Shown piece by piece: positions 11,079-22,075 of a DNA stretch of 64,000 bases. A program made the position numbers and the translations under genes. The stretch lies in NCBI RefSeq assembly GCF_033473495.1, contig NC_088935.1:1-64000 (forward strand). The letters are read 5' to 3'. Under the pieces are notes generated by a model, which had not been told where the DNA came from, searched no databases, and worked only from the letters and a program-made list of their open reading frames with translations. This DNA comes from Cercospora beticola. Taxonomy: Eukaryota > Ascomycota > Dothideomycetes > Mycosphaerellales > Mycosphaerellaceae. Numbering within the stretch: position 1 is the stretch's first letter; every line of letters begins with the position of its first letter.

Positions 11079-12306
11079 ATGATCGCAAACGAGACCCATC
11101 CCGTATATCCCGTCGAATCTCCGGCACCGACTTTGCTGAATGGCATCCCGGACCAGTACTTGATTATTCTACTTCCAATCGTCATCCACTGGGCAGCGTC
11201 TGCGGTCTTTGAAGTCTTCGATCGATTTGACTGGCTGAGCAAATATCGGATACATACATCGGCGGAGGAGCTCACGAAGAACAAAGTCACTCGGTGGGAC
11301 TGCTTTGTCTCAACAATAAAATGCCAGGTAAGTCTGAGTCCTTGAGTTTCAACACAGTGATAGTCATTCACGAGACAGCAGGCCATGCAGACTTGTCTTG
11401 GAATTGCTCTTACCTGGAATACCGACCCCGAACTGATGGAAGACGTCGAAGCGGGAATCGCGATGTGGACCAGACGCGCACGCGTTGTCTTGATGGCCTT
11501 GAAGCAGGTCATGGCATCCATTAGACCCCTCCTCGGAGTAAGTGATTCTGCTCTATCATGGCCCCGATCTGCGATTGATATCGCCCGCGATACGCCAAGC
11601 GCACTCGATCTGTCAGCGGGCAAGGCCTTGTACTGGTATCTGGTGCCACTAGTCAAGATCATTGTTGCACTGCTGGTAGCAGACGCGTGGATGTACACCA
11701 TACATCGCATGGAGCACACAAATAGGTGGATGTACAGTGAGTGATTCACAGTAATCGAATACAATCAAGCTAACACGATAGAAGAACACTTCCACTATCA
11801 ACACCACCGGCTATATGTTCCATATGCCTGGGGCGGATCGTACAATCACATATTCGATAGCATCGTCGTAGATGGACTTGCCTATAGCATCGGTTGCTGG
11901 GTGACGGCATTGCCCACCCGTTCAACGCTATTGCTGTTTGGGTACTCTACGCTGAAGAATGTATCAGACCACTGCGGCTATGTATTTCCATGGGACCCGA
12001 TACGAGCAATCACTGGCACCGATGCCAGTTTTCATGATGTCCATCATCAAAGTTGGGGTCTCAAGGTGAGCATGCGTCCTGCTTTCTGTCTGCAAGAACG
12101 ATTACGACTGACAAGGGTGATAGACAAATTTCGGCGCTCATTTGGCTGTCTGGGACTGGCTGATGGGAACGCACTTTGACGATGTTGCGGAGATTGCACG
12201 CCATCGGGCTAGAAGCCGTTTGAACGCGGAGAAGATGCTGCTGAGGAGTACTGCTCAACGAGAGGCGGACAGGGGCAGGTCCATCGATGCAGCGAAGCTG
12301 GACTGA
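11079..12306 (+). CDS. Sur2/BasA-type fatty acid hydroxylase superfamily protein, copy 1
   Basis: Exons 11079-11327, 11382-11736, 11782-12065 and 12124-12306 give 356 residues. The three histidine boxes of the membrane di-iron hydroxylase superfamily are present: HRMEH (HxxxH) after VADAWMYTI, HFHYQHH (HxxHH), and FHDVHH (HxxHH) before QSWGLK. Several hydrophobic segments indicate an ER-membrane protein. The layout (short N-terminal hairpin, NKVTRW segment, DHCGYVFPW, WLMGT near the C terminus) matches sphinganine C4-hydroxylases of the Sur2/BasA group as I know them. In sphinganine-analogue toxin clusters such enzymes hydroxylate long chains, but this cluster lacks the usual serine-palmitoyltransferase-like gene, so the substrate is open. 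The genes at 11,079 and 15,340 are paralogues with identical intron placement and opposite orientation. Confidence 0.88.
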
Positions 12307-12782
12307 GCATGGCGCTGGATGATCGTACCGAGTGCAGTGATGGATGAGATGCATGATCGCTATGGTAGTGTATGCACCTCGCGTCTTGTGATGCATATAA
12401 CGCGGGTGGAGCTATTCCCACAAGCTGCAGACCATGTGGAGACCTCCTCTCAGCCGTGTGCTAAATTCACGGGGCCTGTACATGCATAAGCATTTGGTGG
12501 CTTTCTGCAGGCGCATGCATCCTTGAGTGAATAGCTTAGCGTATGTTGAGATGCAATGCAGTCGCAGACGAGAACAACTCTTTGTACATCGCACAGCTTG
12601 AAATGGATCGATCACCGGAGCCCATCTGCGTCATGCCATCTCGAAGCCGGCGGGCTTGCAACGTACCAATGGTAGAGAAACCCATCGAATGGCCCAGTGG
12701 TTGTAATTCGTTGTGCTATTGCATGTGACTTCGGCCACAGATTCTCGACTGCAACAAAAAATCATCCGGAGACAAATCAGCC
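12307..12782. other. Intergenic: promoter of second SDR gene
   Basis: About 475 bp between two plus-strand genes. No ORF here has a recognisable domain. It should hold the terminator of the hydroxylase gene and the promoter of the SDR at 12,783. Confidence 0.5.
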
Positions 12783-13847
12783 ATGCGCAGTAAAGCACCA
12801 GAAGAAATCGAATCCCGCAATGTGTTCGACATATCATACGTGACGGCGGTGCTAACAGGTGCTGGATCTGGAATTGGGCTCATGATTGCACAAGCACTGG
12901 TGGCAAACGGAGCAAAGGTATACGTTGTAGATCGAAGGAAAGATGCTTTGGAAGTTGTCACTGCGATCTACAACACCGGCCCAGGAGTTATGATCCCGCA
13001 AGTATATCGTTGGGCTTTTGCCACGATCCGCTGACCTTTGACCTAGATTGGTCGCCGACATCAGCGTAAAGGAAGAGGTTATGGAGCTTGCGCAGCACAT
13101 TGGCTCTATCGAGGGGAATGGCATTCAGCTCCTCATCAATAATGCTGGCATCGCATTGGACCACCAAACACGATTTGCGGAGAATGGCCAACCGTGCTTG
13201 AAAGACGCTCATGCCATATCAGAACACTTTCTACGATCAACTCCGAGCGATTGGAGTAAGTCCTTCGAAACCAACGTTATGGGCGGGTTTCTGATGTCAA
13301 TGGCGTTTCTGCCTCTTCTGGAAAAGGGTTCTGGAATTTTCAACGGGCACACATCGAGCATAATCAACATGTCGAGCAACTCAGCTTTTCTGAAAGACAC
13401 GTGTCGAGGCTACATTTCTTACGCAGCCAGCAAGGCAGGAACGGTGCATCTCAGTAGAATGCTGGCCTCTCTGCTCACAGAGACGAGTGTTCGAGTGAAC
13501 CAGATAGCGCCAGGCACATTTCCTTCTGAGGTATGCACCAACATGGCAGAAGGCATGAGGTTCTGCTCATTGATCTTGTCCCTGACGGCTTCAGATGACT
13601 ACAGGATGCTCGGGAGCAGATCAGAAATCTGTCATGAACCGTCCCGTTGTTAATGCATCTGGTGAGTTCCGCCATTACTTCCTGGCTACAACTTCTAACA
13701 ACAACAACTTTCGCAGGTCGGGCAGGAAAAGAGTCAGATATCGCCGGCACGATACTACTTCTGGCCAGTGTTGCAGGATCCTTCTACAATCACCAGATCT
13801 TATTCCCTGATGGCGGCGAGACATTGATAGTCCCTGCAGCGATCTAG
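12783..13847 (+). CDS. Short-chain dehydrogenase/reductase
   Basis: Exons 12783-12997, 13047-13530, 13595-13661 and 13717-13847 give 298 residues. The first intron (12998-13046) only works as a GC-AG intron with the classic GCAAGT donor; it joins GVMIP to LVADIS, matching the PLVADIS of the SDR at 2,464. Motifs: TGAGSGIGL near residue 27, NNAGI near 103, serine in NMSSNSAF, and the catalytic YAASK near 210. It is therefore predicted to be an active NAD(P)-dependent oxidoreductase, unlike its tyrosine-less relative. Family members reduce ketones or oxidise alcohols on pathway intermediates. The gene converges with the DFR-like gene, leaving 107 bp between stops. The exact N terminus is the least certain part, because residues 1-20 lie outside the domain. 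Confidence 0.87.
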
Positions 13848-13954
13848 TTGGTGGCTTATGTTGAATGAGCCTGCGTCGATTGACGTTGCCGCTCATAGCA
13901 GCCGAATCAGATATCTCAAGCAATTCTTTGCCCACAGGCAATTGCATGACCTTC

Positions 13955-15036
13955 TCAAGAGGTCACTGCTTCCCTAAGACATGTCTCCAGGTCACTGAAA
14001 CCTGATCTTCCATACCGCTCAAGAATCTCTTGAGACCTCGCTGTGTCTACAGTTTTCAGATCTTTCGATGCATTCTCGATCCTCTCCCAATGCTTTGTCC
14101 CCCCGCCACATCCAGCGGCATCAAGTCGTTCCAGTACTTCGACAGTGTCGTTGAAGTTGAACGGACCTGCGAAAGCCAAGAGTCTCTCACCCACAACGTC
14201 TTCTTCTAGAAGAGCAGCAATATGCAAGAGTGCTGTGTCCGTGGCGTTCACATAATGCTGTGGAGGGAATACGTGTCGTAGGAGATGTAGATCATCCGCC
14301 TTGCCATCCCAAAGACCTTTGTACCACCCTCCTGTCGATGCAGATAATTTACTCGAGAGTATCCTGCCAATGACGCAGTTCGGTAAGACGGTGTTCAGGA
14401 CAAAGGGAGGCTTCTCCTCTTTCACGAATCTCCAGCACTCTAATTCTGCTAGAGTCTTGCTCGCAGCATACACAGCAAGTCTTCGATCTTCGGTGTAAGG
14501 TGGAGGCTGCCAGGCGAGCTCAACGTCTGCCCAATTCCAAGTGCTACTGTCCACGCGAAATTCCTTGTCGACGATAGGAGCAGTTGTCGCTGCTGAAGAC
14601 GATGTGAAGACAAACCGCTTGACGCTGGGATTACGGGCCGCAGCGCTCAGCAGATTCTTCACACCATTGACCACCATAGGAATGACTTTGTATGGATTCG
14701 GATCAAGGCTCAGGTCTGATGCAACATGTATCACTCCCGCGCAACCTACATTGCTTTAGCACTAACATGTCGAAGACCCAGCTTCGGGATAACGATACCA
14801 CTCAACAAATGGTCAAAGGCTCCTTCGGTGGCCATGTCGGTAACGACATGAATGTCCAATGCCTCGGATCCCCACTTCCCGTCGAAGACTTCGTGCAGAT
14901 ATCTTCCTTTGTACGCATCGCGAACTGTGCCACGTACACGATAGCCATGCTCAAGAAGCTGCTCTGTGACATGAGTGCCAACGTAACCATTGGCACCAGT
15001 TACCAGAATGAGGGATTGCATCGGTATGGCTGGCAT
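13955..15036 (-). CDS. NAD-dependent epimerase / dihydroflavonol-4-reductase-like aldehyde reductase
   Basis: Exons 15036-14799 and 14745-13955 give 342 residues; the intron is 53 nt, GT-AG. The N terminus has the extended-SDR motif TGANGYVGTHV (residues 13-23), followed by RVRGTVRD, typical of NADP-binding DFR-like enzymes. The core reads FTSSSAATTA with the catalytic YAASK about 50 residues later. Fungal members of this family (Gre2-like and cinnamyl/aldehyde reductases) reduce aldehydes or ketones. In this cluster it is an obvious candidate to act on an aldehyde released by the NRPS-like reductase; that link is inference. The ATG at 15036 leaves a 12-residue leader before the motif, normal for the family. 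Confidence 0.9.
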
Positions 15037-15339
15037 TGTCGTGGCGCAGAAGCCGTCCTGAATGAAATTCAGGGTCTTCGGAAAATACGTAAGGAAGTCG
15101 GAAGGCGTTGGGAGTCGAAGCTCGATGCATATAAGTACTCTAGCAGGGAAACGGCCCAGCTCGTGCTGGCGAATACATCACATGATGATGAGCTTGATAC
15201 TCTCTGCTTCGGAGAAGGCTGCTCGCTTGCACAACCAATCGAAACAGAATTGATCTTGGAAAGCAGCATGATCAATCAGAATCAAGTCGATTGAGTGCAT
15301 ATACAAATGTAAGATGGTAGAGCAATTCAACAGTCGAGT
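15037..15339. other. Intergenic between DFR-like and second Sur2-like gene
   Basis: About 300 bp between two minus-strand genes. It should contain the DFR-like promoter and the terminator of the hydroxylase. Short ORFs here are shadows. Confidence 0.5.
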
Positions 15340-16511
15340 CTAAGTCTGTCGCTTTAACATGGCAGCCTTTGCTGACTCTTTGTTGCGAATGTACAATATC
15401 TCAACGGCCTCATCGTCTCGCATGTCAGTTCCCATAAGCCGATCCCAGAATTGGAAATGCAGTGCAAAGTTATTCTGGCCATCGTCAACACTCGGTAGGC
15501 GAAATTCGCGACACGAATGCTTACCTTGATGCCCCACCGCTGGTGATGCTTGTCATGATACTGAGCCCCTATGGTTGTGAAGAAGTCGATGGGGTTCCAA
15601 GGGATGGCATAACCGCTATGATCGGTACAAGCCTTTGCAGAAGAAAAGGCGGAGAATATCATGCTCTCTCTGAGCGACATTCCAGTGCCTCCAATGGCGA
15701 TCGCGAAAGCCCCGACGCTGAGGAAGAGACTTTCGATGGGATGATCGTAGATACCACCCCAGCTGTACGGTATGAACAGTTCGTGGTGACGGGCGTGAAA
15801 CGTTTCTGCGTACAGTGATCAACCGTGCTCTGCTCATAGTGGGAGCAGTACTCACTGTACAGCCAGCGATTGCTGTGTTCTGCTCGATGAACGAAGAACA
15901 CCCAGGTGTCGGCGAGCCACAGCGCAATGTAAAATCGCAATAGCGGCATGATCCAGTGATAGAATATTCGAGCGGCCTGCCCTATGTAGGTATAATATTC
16001 AAGTGACAGTGTGAGATCTGCACTTGGCCAGGCGACTACGGCATAGGTGGGACTCAGGCTCTTTGTTGCGATGGCTGACATCGAAAGCAGCAGAACGCTT
16101 TGGATTCTCCGTTCCCAAAGTGAAAGTTCTACGCAGCTATGATCCAGATTTTCTTCCGAAGTGATTGCCCCGAGTAGAAGGCCGACAAGCGTCTGCATGG
16201 CCTGCGACTTCATTAATATCGCGCTCACGAACATGTCAAGCGTTACATGCCTGGATGCCAATCACGCCTCGAAGACATTCCGCACGGTTGACTTTGTTCC
16301 ACACTTGTTCTTCATCAAAAGTATGGATCTCATATCTTTTGAAGATTCCAAATTGCCGGAATGCCTCGTAGATACCGGCAGTGAGCCAATGGACTATGAT
16401 CGGCACTACCAACGAGAGATGGTAGTCTGAGATGCCATCCAAGAGAGGAACAATCGGCCTTGGTGGTCCACAGACCGAAGCAAAGCTGTCTGATGCCTCT
16501 GTATTGTTCAT
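15340..16511 (-). CDS. Sur2/BasA-type fatty acid hydroxylase superfamily protein, copy 2
   Basis: Exons 16511-16251, 16201-15856, 15805-15525 and 15474-15340 give 340 residues. The first intron (49 nt) has a GCATGT donor: the GC-AG site is at exactly the position where copy 1 has a GT-AG intron (before AMQT), and the paralogue alignment supports it. Histidine boxes: HRAEH, FHARHH and YHDKHH before QRWGIK. Other conserved blocks are DHSGYAIPWNP and WDRLMGT. The combined length of the first three exons is 888 nt in both copies. It is predicted to be an ER-membrane di-iron hydroxylase acting on a lipophilic chain. Copy 2 ends in a short, alanine/lysine-rich tail unlike copy 1. The pair probably arose by duplication within the cluster and may act at two positions or two steps. 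Confidence 0.88.
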
Positions 16512-16951
16512 GATCGTGTGTTACAGTATGTTGACGAGCTGAGCGGTCGATGTCGGGAGCACTCTCGACGCACAATCTGAGGATACAGGCAAGACCGCGA
16601 ATCTTGCTCGTGCGGTGCATTTGCTTCCCCTCAGACAGAGCTCCAATCGTCTTCGCTGGCAACGCGACTTGACGAGCATGGTCGCTTCAGCTCTAACGAC
16701 TTGACCACAAGACAGTATGCGGAGTGACGAACCCGATGCACGCTTCGAAACGTTGAGACAGCTTCGTAGAATGCAGATCATGATCGAGATACCGAATCGT
16801 GGTGATCCTTCAATGTGGTCGCAAACTATGCAGAAGTCGACTTGCATACTGCATACCCTAGCTCATATACCTGCCCAAATAGGCAAATGTCCATCCGTGC
16901 ATCCATCCCTGTCCTCCCCACACACCTTGCCCAAGTGAAGGATCGACCCCA
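16512..16951. other. Intergenic: promoter of second Sur2-like gene
   Basis: About 440 bp between two minus-strand genes. No domain-bearing ORF is visible. It presumably carries the promoter of the hydroxylase (next to 16,511) and the terminator of the SnoaL-like gene. Confidence 0.5.
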
Positions 16952-17461
16952 TCAGAGCTTTGTCGCACTTGCATTGGGACTAATGCCGACGAATTCGCCT
17001 GGCATCCACCACACCTCCGCAATCTTGCCATCTCGATATTGGTAAAACATGTGTTCCATGCATTTGATCTTGCCGTGCACCCGATGTCCCATGAATTCCT
17101 TCTGCAGGGGAGTGCACCGAAATTCAATCCTGCACCCGACTTGCTGCTTGCTCTCGTCGACAAGTAGCATAGCTAGCTGAAAGCGCATATCCGGAGCTGC
17201 GTCGATGTCTGTGCTGAGCAACTTCTCAAATTCGGCCAGAGGCATGGACTTGTCGTTCAATGTTACTGTTGAATGCATGTGTTCTTTCAAACCTGGAAAA
17301 GGCCGCGCGTTGATGGCATTGATGTAGGCCACGTACTTTGCTTCTAGAGAGTTGGAGGCGGCCATATTGTAGAAGTCGTGATCGTGATTTACAGATCGTG
17401 TCCGGGTTGCCTTGTCCCTTCGACTTTGATCCTGCACTATTACCTCAAATACTGCTTCCAT
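16952..17461 (-). CDS. SnoaL-like (NTF2-fold) protein
   Basis: A single-exon frame of 169 codons. From the internal methionine at 17365 (residue 33, MAASNSLEAKYVAYINAINA) the protein is 137 residues, the usual size of SnoaL-like domains, so translation may start there; the upstream ATG at 17461 is also in frame. The pattern fits this family: an N-terminal helix, a PFPGLKEHMHSTVTLND segment, then alternating beta-strands ending in HMFYQYRDGKIAEVWWM. SnoaL-like proteins act as cyclases, isomerases, hydrolases or non-enzymatic partners in polyketide and other pathways, so the specific reaction cannot be stated. It lies between two cluster genes, which supports a biosynthetic role. Confidence 0.8.
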   Translation of the reverse strand: MEAVFEVIVQDQSRRDKATRTRSVNHDHDFYNMAASNSLEAKYVAYINAINARPFPGLKEHMHSTVTLNDKSMPLAEFEKLLSTDIDAAPDMRFQLAMLLVDESKQQVGCRIEFRCTPLQKEFMGHRVHGKIKCMEHMFYQYRDGKIAEVWWMPGEFVGISPNASATKL

Positions 17462-17791
17462 TCCATCTTAGCGGGACGCCTTGCATCGTTGAGATCCGTG
17501 CATACAACTAATTTAGTGTCATGTTGGTGAGCTGTGAGGAGCTCCAATCCGATAATTCACGCAACTACGCGGGAAGAGAACTCTATTGCATAGATTTCTG
17601 CAACATCCTAGGCCAGCTTGGAGATCCACAATGTGTTGCAGAGTGGTTAATGCCGCGCGTCATCCAACGGTCGTGTGATCAGCTGCCTTGGAGAGGGGCG
17701 TTCGTGTGGACCTGGAATCAGCACATGGGAGGAAGGCCACCAAAGTGAATCACCTAGCACATTCGATCGTTACAACCCGGCAGGTCGCATC
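17462..17791. promoter_or_regulatory. Divergent promoter between SnoaL-like and SDR genes
   Basis: About 330 bp between the minus-strand SnoaL-like start and the plus-strand SDR start. The two genes are divergent and probably share this region. No motif could be assigned with confidence. Confidence 0.4.
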
Positions 17792-18822
17792 ATGCCAGTA
17801 CCGCTACCATTTCTTGGCGGCTTTCTGTATCGCCAGCTCTTCATCACGCCCTCGCTGCCCAAGGCCCGGTTTGACGGACAGAACATCATCGTCACGGGAT
17901 CTAATGTCGGCCTGGGACTCGAGGCAGCCCGTCACTTTGCTCGTCTGGGTGCATCACGAGTCGTCCTAGCAGTCCGTGATCTAGCAAAGGGCGAAGCAGC
18001 GAAGAAGTCCATCGATCGCGATGTTTCTCCATCATGTGTCACTGTCATGAGGCTAGATCTCACCAGCTACGACAGCGTACAAGAGTTTGCAGCACGCATC
18101 GATGAGGAGCTTGATCGTCTGGACGTCCTCTGCGCCAACGCTGGCATCGCAACCGGAACTTTTCGTATCGCAGAACAAGACGAGAGTACCATTACGACTA
18201 ATGTTGTGAGCACTTTCTTGCTTGCTTTTCTCCTCCTGCCGAAGTTGAAGACGACTGCGGAGCGATACAATGTATTGACCACTCTCACATTCACCTCGAG
18301 CGAAGTTGTAAGTTCATTTGCCCATGGAGGTATATGGTTTTCTCACTGATTGTGCTACCCTAGCATGAATTTACCGACTTTAGGGCCCCAGAAGAGGAAG
18401 ACATACTCACTGCGCTCTCGGATCCAGTAAAGGCCAATATGGGTGAGCGTTACTTTGTGAGCAAATTGCTGCAGGTATTTACTACTCGAGAGATGGCAGC
18501 CCGCGTAGGAGACTCCTATCCGGTGGTCATCAATTGTTTGAATCCTGGGTTTTGTCACTCTGAGCTTGCCAGAGAAGCAGGATGGTACTTATACATCATG
18601 GCCGTTCTTTTGGCAAGATCAACGGAAGTTGGAAGTCGAACCATAGTGGCTGCAGCGGCAGCAGGGCCAGAGTCTCATGGGAAGTACATGAGTGAAAGTA
18701 TGATCACGGAGCCAGGCGAGATGGTAAGGAGTAGAGAGGGGACCATACTTCAGAGAAAATTTTGGGCTGAGTTATGTGCGCGACTAGAATCGATCAAGCC
18801 GGGGATCACAGCGAAGCTGTAG
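17792..18822 (+). CDS. SDR, retinol-dehydrogenase/WWOX-like
   Basis: Exons 17792-18307 and 18364-18822 give 324 residues; the 56-nt intron has a GTAAGT donor and TAG acceptor. The start at 17792 is chosen because the upstream extension of the frame has no domain content. Motifs: TGSNVGLGLEAARHFA near residue 33, ANAGIATG, and YFVSK as catalytic pair after the intron. The final 60 residues hold a hydrophobic segment (LYIMAVLLA) and are typical of fungal retinol-dehydrogenase-like SDRs. Substrates of this subgroup are usually lipophilic ketones or alcohols. It converges with the NmrA-like gene, 200 bp between stops. Confidence 0.88.
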
Positions 18823-19022
18823 TCAGATGAACATCCCTAGCTTGAGAGTCCTGTAGCCTCAACCGTACACTAGTGAGAAAGATGAATGGACTGCACTTGC
18901 TCAACACGACTTCATCTCTCAAAAAGTGCTCAGCAACCTAACGACACATAGCTTCGAGATTCAGCAGTCTCTCCGACTTGTCGAAGAGCCACCATGTTTC
19001 ACAGCACTCTGGACGATCCGAT

Positions 19023-20150
19023 TCACAGCAAGCTAGCTGGACGAGCCCGCTCCTCGCCCACGGCGACCAGAAACTCTGTAACACTATCGAAATGAACATT
19101 CCCAAAGAGCTCTTTGCGTTGTCGCGCCACGATATCACGTGGCATCGCACCGGCCTTCGTAATCATCATCTCCTCCACGCTTGCCATGTACAGCTTCTCC
19201 ATGTTCTCTGGAGTTGCGGGGAGTGCGTTGTCTCGCTCGATGTCGCTTTCGGAACGATAGAATTTGGTCAATTTTCGGCCTGAGACATGATATTAGTGGA
19301 AGCTACAACAGATACAATTAGTGTCACTGACCGTAGAAGTCTTCCATAATATGACAGAGCTCGTTGAACGACGCCCACTGTCCAGCGATGAATGTTTTCG
19401 AAGGCTATCATGCATTAGTCTGTGACGGGATGGGTGTTATTCTCAAGGCCGGACTGACCCAAGTCGGAGCGCTGAGCAGCGCGACGAGTGCTTTCGCTAC
19501 GTCGCGAGCACTCGTGAAAGATTGGATTTCATCCCCGGAGCCTCTGATCAGAGCCGTCCAGTCATTAGGATTGATCGGGAACTCATGCGAGTTTGTCGGC
19601 AGGAAAGTCTTTTCATCCCTCAACAAATAGTCCATGAACCATGCATTGTTCACGATTGTCCACTCAATTTTTCTCTCCGATTCAAGTATGGTCCGAAACG
19701 GCGCTCGTGAGGTAGCATAGTGTCTTGGAAGCATTGGGAAGTCCTCAATGTTTCCAGCGAACTCCGAGGGTATAAACCGCTTGCAGTTCTTGGATTGACG
19801 ACATGCTTCGAGCCAAGCGCAATGAAGGTCTACGAACTGTTGTCCATCGGCGTTGTTGAACGATATAAAGACACTAGCATTCGTTTCGTTCAGAGTCCTT
19901 CTGACTGCCTCCGTGCTGTAATCACAGGCGCGTCTATCAATCTTGCGGGACTCAAAGAAATCGTCGGGTTTAAGCTGAAGTTTCTGGAGTTTCAGTATTG
20001 CGACAACCTTCAGAAGTATTTCTCAAGTCAACTTGCCTGTCTTGTGATGACGACGAAGTCGTAACGACCATCAGCTATCAGCTCATCACATACGTACTTC
20101 CCAAGGTTGCCCACTGAGCATAATGCGATCACTTGGCGAGTATGACCCAT
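19023..20150 (-). CDS. NmrA-like family NAD(P)-binding protein / isoflavone-reductase-like
   Basis: Exons 20150-20037, 19983-19459, 19404-19332 and 19279-19023 give 322 residues. Intron 1 (20036-19984) needs a GC-AG splice (AG|GCAAGT): continuing the frame hits a stop, and no GT donor restores phase. The N-terminal VIALCSVGNLGKYV is the dinucleotide-binding loop. The middle shows LNETNASVFISF and CKRFIPSEFAGNIEDFP, diagnostic for NmrA-like fungal proteins, then TIVNNAWFMDYLL. NmrA proteins lack a typical SDR Tyr/Lys pair; relatives include redox-sensing regulators and isoflavone-reductase-type enzymes. Within biosynthetic clusters both roles are known, so this could be an enzyme or a regulator that senses NAD(P). 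The C-terminal exon holds a helical region ending in GEERARPASLL. Confidence 0.85.
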
Positions 20151-20735
20151 TGCTGCAAGATGAGACTGCTCAGGTTTGTTGTGAGTCGAGATCGTGAAAG
20201 TTTGAAAAGGTTGAGGTTTTGCATTTGGAGGTAAATCGCACTAGATCAAGAAACACTTCTCGCTACGAAGCTGTGCCTAGTGGAGCTGCAGGTACGGGCA
20301 AGATGTCATGATCATGAAAGCTCAGCGGCATATTAGCTCCGATCTTTGCAAGGCTTCTCATCATTTGCATTTCTAGATTTGATTCCCGACGAGCTTTGTT
20401 GTGTCATCAAGTGGAGTTTCTCTGCATTTCGTGCTTGAATTGTGTATACAGAGAATGCTCAATTGACTGAGTGACATATTCTATTCGGACATCAGGCTGG
20501 AAGAAACAGGCCACAACATCGACGGCCTACTGCAGTCTCCGTTATTTAGTATAGTTCACTTTGCCATTCAATCAGCTGGCATCATGATTGTTATTGAGGC
20601 TTGAACTGCGTGGCCGCACAATACTATTCCCAAACGCAATAGCTGCGACGACACACTGATAAGACGACTGAGTGTGACACCTGTGATGCTCTCCACACTC
20701 CGCGAAGCGCACAGGTATCGACGCCAGTTGCGGTA
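20151..20735. other. Intergenic: NmrA-like promoter
   Basis: About 585 bp between two minus-strand genes. A TATTTAGTATA-type sequence lies near 20,542-20,552. No gene is visible. It should hold the NmrA-like promoter and the transaldolase terminator. Confidence 0.5.
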
Positions 20736-22075
20736 TCAAAGTTTCGCACGTAGTTTATGCTGCGCCATGAGACTCTCAGCATCCACCTGAAACTTGCAGA
20801 AGACAGCAATAGACTACTCCAAGATTAGATTCACGTGAGGCAAGTCTTTCCAAGGTGCAACTTACATCCTCGGTTTTCGCCCTTCCCCTACCTTGTGTGC
20901 AGTAAGCTCGCAGAAAGCCAGCCTCGTCGTCGATGTAGCTTTGCTTCGTCAAACGAGCAGAATGTGCCTGGAGACTCTGGGCCGCTGCATGGAAGACGGA
21001 TTTCTCTTCAAGCCGGTCAACTGTATCTTTTGTATTTGAAAGCTCTTCCAGGACTTCTGCTGGGAGGGTCATTGCATCGACCCCAGCCATGGTGATGATT
21101 TCGTCGATCGTCATAAATGCGCAGGATTTGACCTTAGTGGGGACTCCGTGTTGCTGGTAGTACATCTGGGCTTGTAGGAACAGATCCATGATGGGCTGTG
21201 TATCATGGTACCTGCGGCGTTCAGCATGCCATCTCGGGATCTGCTAGCGCAGACTTACGAAGTGTCCAGATGAGCTCGCAGTTCATGAGCAAATGGTGAG
21301 ATGGATATGCACCCTGCTTCACCGGCTAGCACAACTTGCTCCATCGTGAACAAAGTGGTTGCGAGAGTCTTGATATTGTCGTCTTTCAGCTTTCTGCAGG
21401 CCTGAAGCCCTTCCCAAGTCGCCGGGACCTTCATTATTAGTCTTGACAGATCGAAGGACGGATCCAAATCGTGTGCTATCTTGTGAAAACCTGCACAAAA
21501 TGCTTAGCGTACGAGAGTGTACAGATGTGTGATCATACTCACGATGGCCCGTTTTGTACACCTTCTCTGTATTCCAAGAATAGAGTGGATTGCACATGAC
21601 ATGTATTGAGCCGCGAATTAGAGGAATCATCCGAAGGGACAGCAATATCATCTGCGGATGGTCAGCCTGACAGGAAACTAGGTCCTCCTAGACAATGAAC
21701 CATACCCCGTACTCCACCGCCAGCTCTTCGGGAGAGACATCTCTGAAATCGGCCTCGGCTCGGCTGGCGTGAGCAATAGCTTCCTTGAGCAGCGCAGCGT
21801 GTTTCGGATTGCTCAGCTGAGCAAAGGCTTCCCACTTCAAGCGATTAGTTCACAATGCCGAAGCAAGATCACCAACCGTATCTTGCCTGATTCGATGTAC
21901 AATCCTCGAATGGTCCCAATTTCTCTGCAGCTGCTCATAGTCAGAAACGGTCATGTATCTGAGAGAAGCCGCTTATACCTGTCGGATCGAGGCAGTCATA
22001 GTCGATAGAAGATCGTTCACGAAGATATGTCAAGAGGTCGACAGAAGTTGGAGTGGCTGGAGTGATTGGTGACAT
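20736..22075 (-). CDS. Transaldolase
   Basis: Seven exons (22075-21979, 21930-21887, 21834-21706, 21651-21543, 21490-21259, 21211-20866, 20786-20736) give 335 residues. Intron 2 (21886-21835) is GC-AG (CAG|GCAAGA); retaining it gives a stop. The Schiff-base lysine lies in LIMKVPATWEGLQACR, the best landmark of the family; DCTSNQ near residue 45 and ISPFAHELR also match. Length is as usual for eukaryotic transaldolases. These enzymes move a dihydroxyacetone unit between sugar phosphates in the pentose phosphate pathway. Here the gene is embedded in a biosynthetic cluster and has more introns than a housekeeping copy would normally need, so it is probably a cluster-specific paralogue that supplies precursors or performs an aldol-type reaction. 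The last exon encodes only 16 residues. Confidence 0.9.

Noticed and set aside
12783..13653. Frameshift in the second SDR near 13,000
   Set aside because: No GT donor restores frame, but a GCAAGT donor with a CCTAG acceptor does, and the joined sequence matches the paralogue; a GC-AG intron is the simpler reading.
18938..19283. Extra short frames between the convergent SDR and NmrA-like genes
   Set aside because: They overlap the last NmrA-like exon or its 3' flank and show no protein features.
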